Source: Psychroserpens jangbogonensis
Lineage (GTDB): Bacteria > Bacteroidota > Bacteroidia > Flavobacteriales > Flavobacteriaceae
Assembly (NCBI RefSeq): GCF_000797465.1
Contig: NZ_JSWG01000008.1
Location: 186,001-250,000 of the forward strand
Reading direction: 5' to 3'
DNA: 64,000 bases
How positions within the stretch are numbered: the stretch's first letter is position 1; every line of letters starts with the position of its first letter. Positions 15,508 to 23,582 of the stretch are shown in pieces. The notes under the pieces are model-generated. The model was not told the origin of the DNA. It saw only the letters and a list, made by a program, of their open reading frames with translations, and did not search any database. A program made the position numbers and the translations under genes.

Positions 15508-15981
15508 ATGGAATCTTCAAAACAACTAGCAAGTCGATTTAGAGAGCTGTTTTTAAACGGAACGTGGATTGCAAACACCAATTATCAAGAACTTTTATCT
15601 GATATCAATTGGAAACAAGCCACACAAAAAATTACATCGCTCAACACTATTGCTAAATTGACCTTTCATATCAATTATTATGTTGCTGGTGTCTTGAAGG
15701 TGTTTGAAGGTGGCTCTTTAGACATAAAGGATAAGTATAGTTTTGATGCTCCTGAAGTCAAATCAAAAAACGATTGGGACACTTTAAGAATTGAGCTCCT
15801 TACAAATGCAGAAGCATTTGCAAAGCAAATTGAATCTATGTCTGAAGAACAATTGGAATCTACTTTTGTTGATGAAAATTATGGTTCTTACCAAAGAAAT
15901 ATTGAGGGTTTAATTGAACATAGCTATTATCATTTTGGTCAATTATCTTTAATTAAGAAAATGGTTAATGAAATTAAATAA
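15508..15981 (+). CDS. DinB-like/DUF1572-type four-helix protein
   Basis: A 157-residue protein with the four-helix layout of the DinB/YfiT superfamily. Histidines that could bind a metal appear in LTFHINYYV (helix 2) and in IEHSYYHFGQLSLIKK near the C terminus, the H-x4-H-x2-Q form that marks the last helix. This superfamily includes metal-dependent thiol transferases (bacillithiol, mycothiol), but most Bacteroidota members are uncharacterised. It lies between the secreted serine hydrolase and a tiny membrane-protein gene that begins two bases after its stop, so those two are likely co-transcribed. The function is unknown beyond fold. Confidence 0.78.
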   Translation: MESSKQLASRFRELFLNGTWIANTNYQELLSDINWKQATQKITSLNTIAKLTFHINYYVAGVLKVFEGGSLDIKDKYSFDAPEVKSKNDWDTLRIELLTNAEAFAKQIESMSEEQLESTFVDENYGSYQRNIEGLIEHSYYHFGQLSLIKKMVNEIK

Positions 15982-15983
15982 CT

Positions 15984-16142
15984 ATGAAAAAAGACAGTAA
16001 GCAAGCAACAGGAATTATTTTAGGCATAACCATTGGAACTGCTGTTGGAGTAGCAACAGACAATTTGGGTTTATGGCTAAGTATTGGTATTGCAATAGGT
16101 GCTGGACTTAGTGTTACGATGAAAGATGATAAAAAAGAATAG
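15984..16142 (+). CDS. Small glycine-rich membrane protein (52 residues)
   Basis: A short frame beginning two bases after the DinB-like gene. It encodes MKKDSKQATG, then two hydrophobic glycine-rich segments (IILGITIGTAVGVATDN and LGLWLSIGIAIGAGLSV), and a charged tail MKDDKKE. The pattern, a short turn with Asp-Asn between two G-x3-G-type helices and basic-acidic ends, fits a small two-pass hairpin membrane protein of the kind found often in Flavobacteriaceae. Tight spacing, a normal ATG and a complete charged-hydrophobic-charged plan support a real gene. The function is unknown. Confidence 0.7.
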   Translation: MKKDSKQATGIILGITIGTAVGVATDNLGLWLSIGIAIGAGLSVTMKDDKKE

Positions 16143-16160
16143 CTTACGCTTTTCTCTTCT

Positions 16161-16838
16161 TTAAAGGAACTCACGATACTGCATCACACGAAAATCGAAC
16201 GTATTAAAATCTGAATTACTCGCCTTTAATTGCTTGTACAATGGCAATCTACTAATAGAAATATTTGCGGCTCCAGATCCTGAAGTCAAAGAGACCGTTC
16301 TAATCATTCGTTCTGTTTGTGATTCATGCTTTTCAGTTGGCATAACAAACTGATGAATTCTTGGGACTACATTTGATACAACTTCTAATTTGATCTTATA
16401 ATCTTTAATATGTTTTCTGAAAAAATATTCTGGTCCATTTTTACTATTTCCACCTATAAATAATAACGTATCAATGTTTGGATACTCTTTTAAATACCCA
16501 ATTACATTCCGAAGTTTTATGTTATTCATTCCTAAGTCTGAAGCGTCAATTTTCTTGCGTTCTGCACTTCCTACAATATCACAAACACCAATTTTATGTT
16601 TGATAAGAAAATCCTTTCGTTCATCAATAGCGTACTGAGAATTGTCATATCGCAATCCCAGATTATGAATTTTATCAATAAATAACCATAACGAATTGTA
16701 ATAACTTCCGTAGCAAAAATCAACATCCTTTTCTAAAAGTTCACCTGTAGAAAAACGTGGAGGTGGCAAAGTACCAACAATTAATTTTGTTGTATCTGAT
16801 TTAATAAAAGGTTGGTATGGATGTTTGTGCTTAAACAT
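16161..16838 (-). CDS. Uracil-DNA glycosylase superfamily-like protein (Mug-like)
   Basis: A 225-residue protein resembling the T/U-mismatch branch of the uracil-DNA glycosylase superfamily. Residues 20-50 hold LIVGTLPPPRFST then DFCYGSYYNSLWLFID, where the glycosylase fold has its G-x2-P motif and the aromatic pocket that holds the base. A later segment, SLTSGSGAANISISRLPLY, is in the position of the second active-site loop (normally N/S-P-S). The catalytic residues are not clearly conserved, so activity is uncertain. It is convergent with the small membrane-protein gene (18 bases apart) and is followed, in its own direction, by nothing close. The family call rests on motif likeness. Confidence 0.6.
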   Translation of the reverse strand: MFKHKHPYQPFIKSDTTKLIVGTLPPPRFSTGELLEKDVDFCYGSYYNSLWLFIDKIHNLGLRYDNSQYAIDERKDFLIKHKIGVCDIVGSAERKKIDASDLGMNNIKLRNVIGYLKEYPNIDTLLFIGGNSKNGPEYFFRKHIKDYKIKLEVVSNVVPRIHQFVMPTEKHESQTERMIRTVSLTSGSGAANISISRLPLYKQLKASNSDFNTFDFRVMQYREFL

Positions 16839-16877
16839 TTTATTAATTACTGACTTCGCAAGAATTAAAAAGTGAGA

Positions 16878-17636
16878 TTATCTCGTAAACACCAATTCAT
16901 TCTCAGAAGATAAATTTTCTGTAAACCTGTATTTATCACGATCAAACCATTTAATATCGTCTAAAGTTTTAGCATTTGTATCTATAACATAACGCGCCAT
17001 TAATCCTCTAGCCAATTTTGAAAATATAGCAATAGTTTTATAGTTTCCATCTTTCAATTCCTGAAACTTAATATTAATGACAGGTACTTTTAGAGATTTC
17101 GTATCAATTGCCTTAAAGTATTCGTTACTAGCTAAATTTAAAAAGAGTTCATCATCTTCTAATTCATTGTTTAATGCATCAGTAACTTGTTTCCTCCAAA
17201 ACTCATATAAGTTTTTACTCTTACCTACAGGAAATTTAGTTCCCATTTCTAATCGGTAAGGCTGCATTAAATCTAAAGGTTTTAAAACACCATATAATCC
17301 AGAGAGAATACGAACAGTGTCCTGAAGTTGATTTAATTTATTGGTGTCAATTGTATACGCATCTAAACCTCTATAGACATCTCCATTAAAGGCATAAACA
17401 GCTTGTCTCGCATTATCTTTAGTAAAAGGTAAACTCCACTCTTGATTACGCTCATAGTTTAATTGCCCTAAATTATCTGAAATATGCATTAACTTAGATA
17501 AGCTCCTTGCTGATTTCTTTTTCAACAATCTATTTAGACGCTCAGCTCCATTCAAAAAGCATGCTTCTGAAGTTTTTGATGTTGGTAATTTACGATCGTA
17601 GTCTAATGATTTTGCTGGAGACAATACTAATTTCAT
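16878..17636 (-). CDS. yaaA: Peroxide stress protein YaaA
   Basis: A 252-residue member of the YaaA/UPF0246 family, of normal length. The N terminus KLVLSPAKSLDYD is the family signature, followed by LMHISDNLGQLNYERNQEW, AVYAFNGDVYRGLDA and the central LSGLYGVLKPLDLMQPYRLEMGTK. The C terminus has FSKLARGLMARYVI. In Escherichia coli YaaA lowers free iron during hydrogen-peroxide stress and has a helix-hairpin-helix-like DNA-binding fold. It lies upstream of the UDG-like gene on the same strand, with a 39-base gap, and could form a two-gene unit. No OxyR-type site was recognised. Confidence 0.94.
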   Translation of the reverse strand: MKLVLSPAKSLDYDRKLPTSKTSEACFLNGAERLNRLLKKKSARSLSKLMHISDNLGQLNYERNQEWSLPFTKDNARQAVYAFNGDVYRGLDAYTIDTNKLNQLQDTVRILSGLYGVLKPLDLMQPYRLEMGTKFPVGKSKNLYEFWRKQVTDALNNELEDDELFLNLASNEYFKAIDTKSLKVPVINIKFQELKDGNYKTIAIFSKLARGLMARYVIDTNAKTLDDIKWFDRDKYRFTENLSSENELVFTR

Positions 17637-17728
17637 GCTCTGGTAGTTTTCTTTTTTTCAAAGTTACGATTACCAATGATAAAATTCAACATTAGAATTT
17701 CATAATTTCTATGACAGGATAAGTAGAA

Positions 17729-18769
17729 TTAATCCTTATCCTGATGCTTTGAATAATGACGCCATTTTTCAATACATTGCTGCATATCCTCTGGAATAGG
17801 TGAATTAAATCGCATTTGCTCACCAGTCGTTGGATGCACAAAGCCTAATGTTTTTGCATGTAGAGCTTGTCTTGGTAGTATTTTAAAACAGTTATCTACG
17901 AACTGCTTGTATTTAGAGAAAGTCGTTCCTTTTAAAATACGTTCACCTCCATAACGCTCATCATTAAAGAGCGTATGACCAATATGCTTCATGTGTACAC
18001 GAATTTGATGTGTACGACCAGTTTCGAGTTTACAAGCAACTAAAGTTACATAACCCAAACGTTCAATAACTTTGAAATGTGTTACAGCTGGTTTACCTTT
18101 TTCTTCATCATCACCTACAAAAACGGTGTTCTGTAAACGATTTCTAGGATGACGACCTATATGACCCTCAATAGTACCTTCTTCTTCATCTATATTTCCC
18201 CAAACTATCGCTACATATTCACGTTCACTAGTTTTATTAAAAAACTGTTTAGACAAATGTGTCATGGCCTGTTCTGTCTTTGCTATAACCAACAATCCAC
18301 TTGTATCTTTATCAATTCGATGCACTAAACCTGGACGTTCACTACTATTATTTGGAAGGTTTTCAAAATGAAAAATAAGAGCATTTATGAGTGTTCCTGA
18401 ATAATTACCATGACCAGGATGCACAACCATTCCCGCAGATTTATTAACTACTAATAGTTGGTCGTCTTCATAAACAACATCTAATGGAATATCCTCTGGA
18501 GTCAATAAATACTCATAAGGTGGATGCGCTAAAAGCACCCGAATCTTATCAAGAGGCTTTACTTTATAATTCGATTTTACAGGAGTACCATTTACGTAAA
18601 TGCTACCATCTTTGGCAGCAGCCTGAATTTTATTACGAGTCGCATTTTCAATGCGGTTCATCAAATACTTGTCTATGCGTAAAGGTGCTTGCCCTTTATC
18701 GGCAACAAAAGAATGATGTTCGTATAACTCATCGTCATTCTCGTTTGCTGGTTGTGTTGTTGTAGTCAT
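17729..18769 (-). CDS. rluD: 23S rRNA pseudouridine synthase RluD-type
   Basis: A 346-residue RluA/RluD-family enzyme that converts uridines in 23S rRNA (helix 69 in the model enzyme) to pseudouridine. An N-terminal S4-like RNA-binding domain (about 28-90: LRIDKYLMNRIENATRNKIQ) precedes the catalytic domain, with VVNKSAGMVVHPGHG and the signature HRIDKDTSGLLV at 150-161, where Asp153 is the catalytic residue. RTHQIRVHMKHIGHTLFND closes the active site. It starts one base before the stop of the PASTA gene, so the two are translated from one mRNA. The unusual acidic 25-residue N-terminal tail is common in this phylum. Confidence 0.95.
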   Translation of the reverse strand: MTTTTQPANENDDELYEHHSFVADKGQAPLRIDKYLMNRIENATRNKIQAAAKDGSIYVNGTPVKSNYKVKPLDKIRVLLAHPPYEYLLTPEDIPLDVVYEDDQLLVVNKSAGMVVHPGHGNYSGTLINALIFHFENLPNNSSERPGLVHRIDKDTSGLLVIAKTEQAMTHLSKQFFNKTSEREYVAIVWGNIDEEEGTIEGHIGRHPRNRLQNTVFVGDDEEKGKPAVTHFKVIERLGYVTLVACKLETGRTHQIRVHMKHIGHTLFNDERYGGERILKGTTFSKYKQFVDNCFKILPRQALHAKTLGFVHPTTGEQMRFNSPIPEDMQQCIEKWRHYSKHQDKD

Positions 18770-19330
18770 TTAGTTTGAAGCGCGTTTTCCATTACCTAGA
18801 ACAACATCTATTTTAGATGTCAAAGGTAACATTTCGCCAGCTTTTATGGTTTTACCTTTATGTTGTATTGAAAGTACTTCGTCTTTTCCTATATCATCCG
18901 CATAAGTCACATTACCGACCTTAAAACCTAGTGCTTTTAGTGTTGGCTTAGCTTGCCGAAAAGTGTTACGTACGATATTAGGCACTGCTACTTTTCTGTA
19001 TCCTGATGGATTTAAAATTAAATATATTTTCCTGTTTTCTTTAACCTGACTGCCTGCTTCAGGATATTGTTCAATTACAGAATATTTTGGATATTTTGGA
19101 TTGAAATTAGCCGAATCCTGGATTTCCATAGCTAAATCATTATCGTTCAATTCAATTTTAACCGTTTCAATTGTTTTACCTTTTAAATCGGGAACTTGAA
19201 TAAACTCACCATGATTAGTCGTACTTCTTAACCACCACATCATTAAAAAAACAAGGACAATTAAAGCAACAATAGCCAATGCCAATTGTTTGAAAAATGT
19301 TTTGCTAGTTATAAATCGAATAAAACTCAT
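18770..19330 (-). CDS. PASTA-domain membrane protein
   Basis: A 186-residue single-pass protein. Residues about 13-31 form a membrane helix (QLALAIVALIVLVFLMMWW), and the rest is outside the cytoplasm as two PASTA repeats: FIQVPDLKGKTIETVKIEL (about 40-105) and VAVPNIVRNTFRQAKPTLKALGF (about 113-180). PASTA repeats bind peptidoglycan or muropeptides in kinases and PBPs, but here there is no enzyme domain. The gene lies divergently from ddl, 121 bases away, and is the first of a pair with rluD. The neighbourhood hints at a cell-wall link but no partner is known. Confidence 0.85.
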   Translation of the reverse strand: MSFIRFITSKTFFKQLALAIVALIVLVFLMMWWLRSTTNHGEFIQVPDLKGKTIETVKIELNDNDLAMEIQDSANFNPKYPKYSVIEQYPEAGSQVKENRKIYLILNPSGYRKVAVPNIVRNTFRQAKPTLKALGFKVGNVTYADDIGKDEVLSIQHKGKTIKAGEMLPLTSKIDVVLGNGKRASN

Positions 19331-19400
19331 GTCATAATTTAACTGTTGACAAATATATAAAAACGAAAGCGTTTACTTAAGGGTTTATTTGGTATTTTAG

Positions 19401-19420
19401 CTTAACTGATAATTGTTAAG
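19401..19420 (+). promoter_or_regulatory. Inverted repeat in the PASTA-ddl divergent promoter region
   Basis: CTTAAC (19401-19406) and GTTAAG (19415-19420) with an eight-base spacer, in the 121-base gap between two divergent genes. A near-consensus -7 element (TATTTTAG) lies just before it. It could be an operator or a chance repeat. Confidence 0.25.
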
Positions 19421-19451
19421 TTTTATTGTTTGTAAAATCTAATTAAGGATA

Positions 19452-20426
19452 ATGAAAAAAAATATTGCCATAATCATGGGTGGTTATTCAAGTGAATATG
19501 AAATCTCTCTTAAAAGTGGACAAGTTGTGTATGAATCTCTCGACAAAGAGAAGTACAATATGTATCGCATTCATATTTTTAAAAACAAATGGGTTTATGT
19601 TAATGATTTAGATGAAGAGTTTTCCATAGACAAAAACGATTTTTCTATACGCATTGCTGACACCAAAATTAATTTTGATTGCGTTTTTAATGCCATACAT
19701 GGCTCACCTGGTGAAGATGGTTTTATGCAAGGTTATTTTGAATTATTAAGCATTCCTCATACGAGTTGTAATATGTATCAAGCAGCCTTAACGTTTAATA
19801 AACGGGATTGTTTAAGTGCTTTAAAACCTTACGGAATCAAATCGGCTGAATCTTATTTTGTCAATTTAGGCGATTCTATAAATGAGGAAATCATTGTAGC
19901 AAAAGTAGGTTTGCCTTGTTTTGTGAAAGCAAATAGAGCTGGCAGTAGTTTTGGTATAACCAAAGTCTATAATAAAGAAGAAATTCAAAACGCGTTAGAC
20001 GTTGCGTTTAAAGAAGATGAAGAAGTGATTATAGAGTCATTTCTAGATGGTGTAGAAGTTTCAGTTGGTGTTATCACCTACAAAGGTGAAATTAAAGTAT
20101 TACCTATTACTGAAATTGTTTCTGAAAATGATTTCTTCGATTATAAAGCAAAGTATTTAGGTCAATCTCAAGAAATAACACCTGCTCGCATAGATGAAAA
20201 TCAAGCTGAAATGGTTAGTTCTTTAGCAAAAAAAGTATACGAAGTATTGCGTTTAAAAGGATTTAGCAGGAGTGAATACATTTTTAAAGACGGAGAACCT
20301 CATCTTATAGAAGTGAATACAGTTCCAGGTTTAACAGAAGCTAGTATTTTACCTCAACAAGCTGCAGAAGCTGGCATTAGCATGAGTGATTTATTTGAAA
20401 ACGCTATTGAAGAAGCTCTCAAATAA
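19452..20426 (+). CDS. ddl: D-alanine--D-alanine ligase
   Basis: A 324-residue ATP-grasp ligase that joins two D-alanines for peptidoglycan. It shows the N-terminal IAIIMGGYSSEYEISLKSG, the early loop AIHGSPGEDGFMQGYFELLSIPHT, the ATP-grasp strand PCFVKANRAGSSFGITKV and the C-terminal metal-binding LIEVNTVPGLTEASILPQQ. Length and motif order are normal. It begins divergently from the PASTA-rluD pair and is followed 54 bases later by coaD, with which it is probably co-transcribed. Confidence 0.95.
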   Translation: MKKNIAIIMGGYSSEYEISLKSGQVVYESLDKEKYNMYRIHIFKNKWVYVNDLDEEFSIDKNDFSIRIADTKINFDCVFNAIHGSPGEDGFMQGYFELLSIPHTSCNMYQAALTFNKRDCLSALKPYGIKSAESYFVNLGDSINEEIIVAKVGLPCFVKANRAGSSFGITKVYNKEEIQNALDVAFKEDEEVIIESFLDGVEVSVGVITYKGEIKVLPITEIVSENDFFDYKAKYLGQSQEITPARIDENQAEMVSSLAKKVYEVLRLKGFSRSEYIFKDGEPHLIEVNTVPGLTEASILPQQAAEAGISMSDLFENAIEEALK

Positions 20427-20480
20427 TTAATAATTATATTTGGTTTAGATTAGATAGTAGTTCTGCTATAAAACAACATT

Positions 20481-20936
20481 ATGAAACGAGCAATTTTCCC
20501 TGGATCTTTTGATCCATTAACCTTAGGTCATTACGATATTATTAAGCGCAGTGTCACGCTCTTTGATGAGATCGTTGTTGCTATTGGTATTAATGCTGAT
20601 AAAAAATATATGTTTTCTCTTGAAGAACGCAAGCAATTTATTGAAGATGCATTCAAAGATCATAAAAAAGTTAAAGTGGTAACCTATGAAGGTTTAACAA
20701 TAGATTTCTGCAAAGAAATTGATGCTCAGTTTATTTTAAGAGGTTTAAGAAATCCTGCTGATTTTGAATTTGAAAAGGCAATTGCTCACACCAATAGAAA
20801 ACTTTCAAAAATTGAAACAGTATTTTTACTAACTGCTTCGAACACCTCTTATATTTCTTCTTCTATCGTGCGAGATGTAATTAGAAATAATGGTGATTAT
20901 ACCAAATTAGTTCCAGATAGTGTCAGAGTTAAATAA
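20481..20936 (+). CDS. coaD: Phosphopantetheine adenylyltransferase
   Basis: A 151-residue nucleotidyltransferase, the fourth step of coenzyme A synthesis (4'-phosphopantetheine plus ATP to dephospho-CoA). It carries GSFDPLTLGHYDII near the N terminus (the nucleotide-binding H-x-G-H variant TLGH), FILRGLRNPADFEFE in the middle and the C-terminal SNTSYISSSIVRDVIRNNGD. Size and motifs are standard. Its stop overlaps the stop of the minus-strand response regulator gene by eight bases, so the two are convergent. Confidence 0.96.
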   Translation: MKRAIFPGSFDPLTLGHYDIIKRSVTLFDEIVVAIGINADKKYMFSLEERKQFIEDAFKDHKKVKVVTYEGLTIDFCKEIDAQFILRGLRNPADFEFEKAIAHTNRKLSKIETVFLLTASNTSYISSSIVRDVIRNNGDYTKLVPDSVRVK

Positions 20937-21579
20937 GGTTGTTTCTTTTAGCCTTCTGAACAGCTTCAAGTTTATTATGAACCTGAAGTTTTCGATATAT
21001 GTTTTCGATATGTTTTCTTACAGTTCCTGTTGAAAGTATTAGATTTTCAGCAATTTGAATGTAATTCAAACCTTTACTCAAGTGTTCAAGAACTTCAGTC
21101 TCTCGATTGGTCAGTTTTATATCTTCCTTATCTTTTTCATTTTCAATACTCATCGGATTACGGAGTAGTTTCAATGTTTTTAAAGCAATTGAAGGATTCA
21201 TAGCTGCACCACCATTTAAAGTATCCACAATTCCATCATGAAGATCTTTAGCATTAATTTCCTTTAGTAAATAACCATCGGCTCCAGCTTTTATCGCGTT
21301 AAAAATGTTTTCATCATTATCAAAAACGGTGAGCATAATAATTTTGATATGAGGATATTTCTGTTTAACAATTTCGGTAGTTTCTATACCATTGAGAACT
21401 GGCATTTCAATATCCATTAAAATTATATCTAAATTGTGATTACCTTCAATTTTAGTTAGTAATTCTGAGCCATTCATTGCTACTATTTTGATGTTAAACT
21501 CATCAAAAAACGAAAGCTTTTCCTTGACTGCATTTATTAAAAATGTATTATCGTCTACTATGCCAATTTTAATGCTCAT
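20929..21579 (-). CDS. NarL/LuxR-type response regulator
   Basis: A 216-residue response regulator. The receiver domain (1-120) has VDDNTF, the phosphoacceptor Asp56 in LMDIEMP, and the Thr/Lys signature LTVFDNDENIFNAIKAGADGYLLKE. The C-terminal LuxR helix-turn-helix is LTNRETEVLEHLSKGLNYIQIAENLILSTGTVRKHI. The start at 21579 is preferred; an in-frame start at 21624 would add a Phe/Arg-rich tail. Two histidine kinases lie just upstream on the same strand. An 18-base palindrome stands 50 bases before the start, inside the 3' end of the kinase gene, and recurs before the first gene of the locus, so this protein probably binds there and controls its own expression. Confidence 0.93.
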   Translation of the reverse strand: MSIKIGIVDDNTFLINAVKEKLSFFDEFNIKIVAMNGSELLTKIEGNHNLDIILMDIEMPVLNGIETTEIVKQKYPHIKIIMLTVFDNDENIFNAIKAGADGYLLKEINAKDLHDGIVDTLNGGAAMNPSIALKTLKLLRNPMSIENEKDKEDIKLTNRETEVLEHLSKGLNYIQIAENLILSTGTVRKHIENIYRKLQVHNKLEAVQKAKRNNLI

Positions 21580-21626
21580 AAGGTTGGGTTTTGAGAATAA
21601 AAAGTTACGAAATTTTATACGCATTG

Positions 21627-23531
21627 CTATACGTCATTTGACGTATTTTCTTTCAGGTCCTGAATTTGTAATTGAATACTAGTTCCATGTTTTACATTAG
21701 AAACGATAACAATCTCACCAATAATTTCATGTGCTCGCTTTTTCATATTATTAATTCCATTGCCAAATTGTACATCCTCTAAATCAAAACCTTGCCCATC
21801 ATCAATCACCTTAACAGTCAATTGATTTTTAGAGTAATTGAAATCTACGGTGATTTTTGTCGCACTCGCATATTTTAATGCATTGTTGATTGCCTCTTGA
21901 ATGATTCGATACACATTCATGCCTTGAACTGAAGACAACTTGAAGTTTTCAATATCTGAAGTATTTGTATGGTAATCAAACTGAACATTATTGGACGCAA
22001 GATCTGCCTTATCAATAAAATTAGAAATCCTAGATTGCAAATCTTCTAAACTAATTGCATTTTTATTCATTGCCCAAATGGTATCCCGTAATTCGTAGAT
22101 AGTCGTTGATGTAAACTCACTAATACTTTTAAGTTTGTTGGATAGTTTCTCTGGTAGTTGAAATCCGTATTTAAGATTATCTAAAGACGAAATAATAAAG
22201 GTAAGTTGTGCTCCAATGTTATCATGCAAATCTCTTGATATTCGCAATCGTTGTTCTTGCAACCTATTTTGAGTTTCTATTTTTATAAGGGCATCTTTAA
22301 GCTCATTTTCTTTTTGAAGTTGTCTGTTTTTTAATCGTTGCTGACTGTAAAATAAATACCCTAATAAACCTAAAATTATGGCTAAAACTCCTAAGCCTAA
22401 AAGTTGTGTGTTTTTCCCATTTAATTCTAGCTCTTGTTCTGCTATATCAGCACGTTGTGATAAGATTTCCTTTTCTTTCTTTTCAGTTTGATATTCAATT
22501 TCTAATTCCGCAATTTTTTCATTTGTTTTAAGACTAAACAGACTATCCCTAAAAACGACTAATTCCTTAAAATAACTAAGTGCGGTTTTAGTTTCATTTT
22601 TGGCTTCGTAATACTGTGAATAATTATGAAGCGCAGATTCGATATCTACAGCAATTTTGGAGTTTTGAGCAAAGTACATGGCACTATCAATATATGTTTT
22701 GGTACCATTAAGCCTTCCTGCTTCAATTAAAACATTTGCCATGTTATTATAACTGGCCGAAATGCCTGCCATATCGCCTATTGACTTTTCTATAGCTAGT
22801 GATTTTCTAAAATACACAAGAGCAGAATCAATTTCACTTAAATAATAATATACAGCACCAACATTATTAACAGATTCAGCAATACCTTTTTTATCATTAA
22901 GGGCTTGTTCAATTTCTAAGGAGTATTTAAAATAATCAAGTGCTTTTTCTAACTCTCCATCATTAGCGTAAATGATGGCAATATTATTATACACTTCAGA
23001 GATTCCTTTTTTGTTCTCAATACTTTCAAAAATTTCTTTAGCCTTAAGATGATATTCAATGGCTTTGTTATTAATATCATTATAACTGTATACCAATCCA
23101 ATACTATTGTACGTAGTAGCTATCTCACTTTTCATTTGTTTGGCTTGATAGATATCCAATGCCTTTAAATAGTTTATTAAAGCTTCATCATAGTTAGCCA
23201 AATTTCTATTAACTACACCAATATTGTTGTAAGCAGAAGCTTTTAGTACAGAATCATTTGTATTTAATGCTTGGGTAGAAAGGTGCAAAGCTTTCTCAAA
23301 ATCTCCGAGGTCTCTGTACACTATTCCCAAGTTATTTTTAGATTTCGCAATTTGAAGGTGATCTGTTTTTTCTTCAGATATTTGAAGTGCTTCTTCTAAA
23401 ACCAACAACGCCCTTTGAGGATCATTTTTATAAAATGACATTGCAGAATCATTCAGTTTCACAGAAGATTGTTGTGCATTTAAAAATGAGTGAGTTGAAA
23501 CCACTAAAAGCACAAAAAAGATATATTTCAT
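21627..23531 (-). CDS. TPR-containing sensor histidine kinase (HisKA_3), copy 1
   Basis: A 634-residue membrane sensor kinase. It begins with a signal peptide or anchor (MKYIFFVLLVVSTHSFLNAQ), then about seven tetratricopeptide repeats (roughly residues 50-300, for example YNNIGVVNRNLANYDEALINY), a coiled segment ending in a single membrane helix (LLGLGVLAIILGLLGYLFY), and a cytoplasmic kinase core: DHp with LRISRDLHDNIGAQL (His436) and HATPase with VIDDGQGFD and GNGINNMKKRA. Start at 23531 gives the clean leader. It is 51 bases downstream of a paralogue with the same plan and 47 bases before the response regulator, so one regulator may serve both. The signal sensed is unknown; periplasmic TPRs suggest a protein partner. 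Confidence 0.93.
   Translation of the reverse strand: MKYIFFVLLVVSTHSFLNAQQSSVKLNDSAMSFYKNDPQRALLVLEEALQISEEKTDHLQIAKSKNNLGIVYRDLGDFEKALHLSTQALNTNDSVLKASAYNNIGVVNRNLANYDEALINYLKALDIYQAKQMKSEIATTYNSIGLVYSYNDINNKAIEYHLKAKEIFESIENKKGISEVYNNIAIIYANDGELEKALDYFKYSLEIEQALNDKKGIAESVNNVGAVYYYLSEIDSALVYFRKSLAIEKSIGDMAGISASYNNMANVLIEAGRLNGTKTYIDSAMYFAQNSKIAVDIESALHNYSQYYEAKNETKTALSYFKELVVFRDSLFSLKTNEKIAELEIEYQTEKKEKEILSQRADIAEQELELNGKNTQLLGLGVLAIILGLLGYLFYSQQRLKNRQLQKENELKDALIKIETQNRLQEQRLRISRDLHDNIGAQLTFIISSLDNLKYGFQLPEKLSNKLKSISEFTSTTIYELRDTIWAMNKNAISLEDLQSRISNFIDKADLASNNVQFDYHTNTSDIENFKLSSVQGMNVYRIIQEAINNALKYASATKITVDFNYSKNQLTVKVIDDGQGFDLEDVQFGNGINNMKKRAHEIIGEIVIVSNVKHGTSIQLQIQDLKENTSNDV
21629..21646 (-). 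promoter_or_regulatory. Response-regulator palindrome inside the kinase 3' end
   Basis: ATACGTCATTTGACGTAT, 8-bp arms around TT. It covers the last codons and the stop of the upstream kinase gene and lies 50 bases before the response-regulator start. In the minus-strand direction it is followed after 21 bases by TAACTTTT, a -7-like element. The twin site at 26740 has the same arms and almost the same distance to a -7-like element. Confidence 0.7.
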
Positions 23532-23582
23532 GGTTGGTTTAATTAATAGCGATAAAAAGATACAAATTTTCAACTAAAGCAT

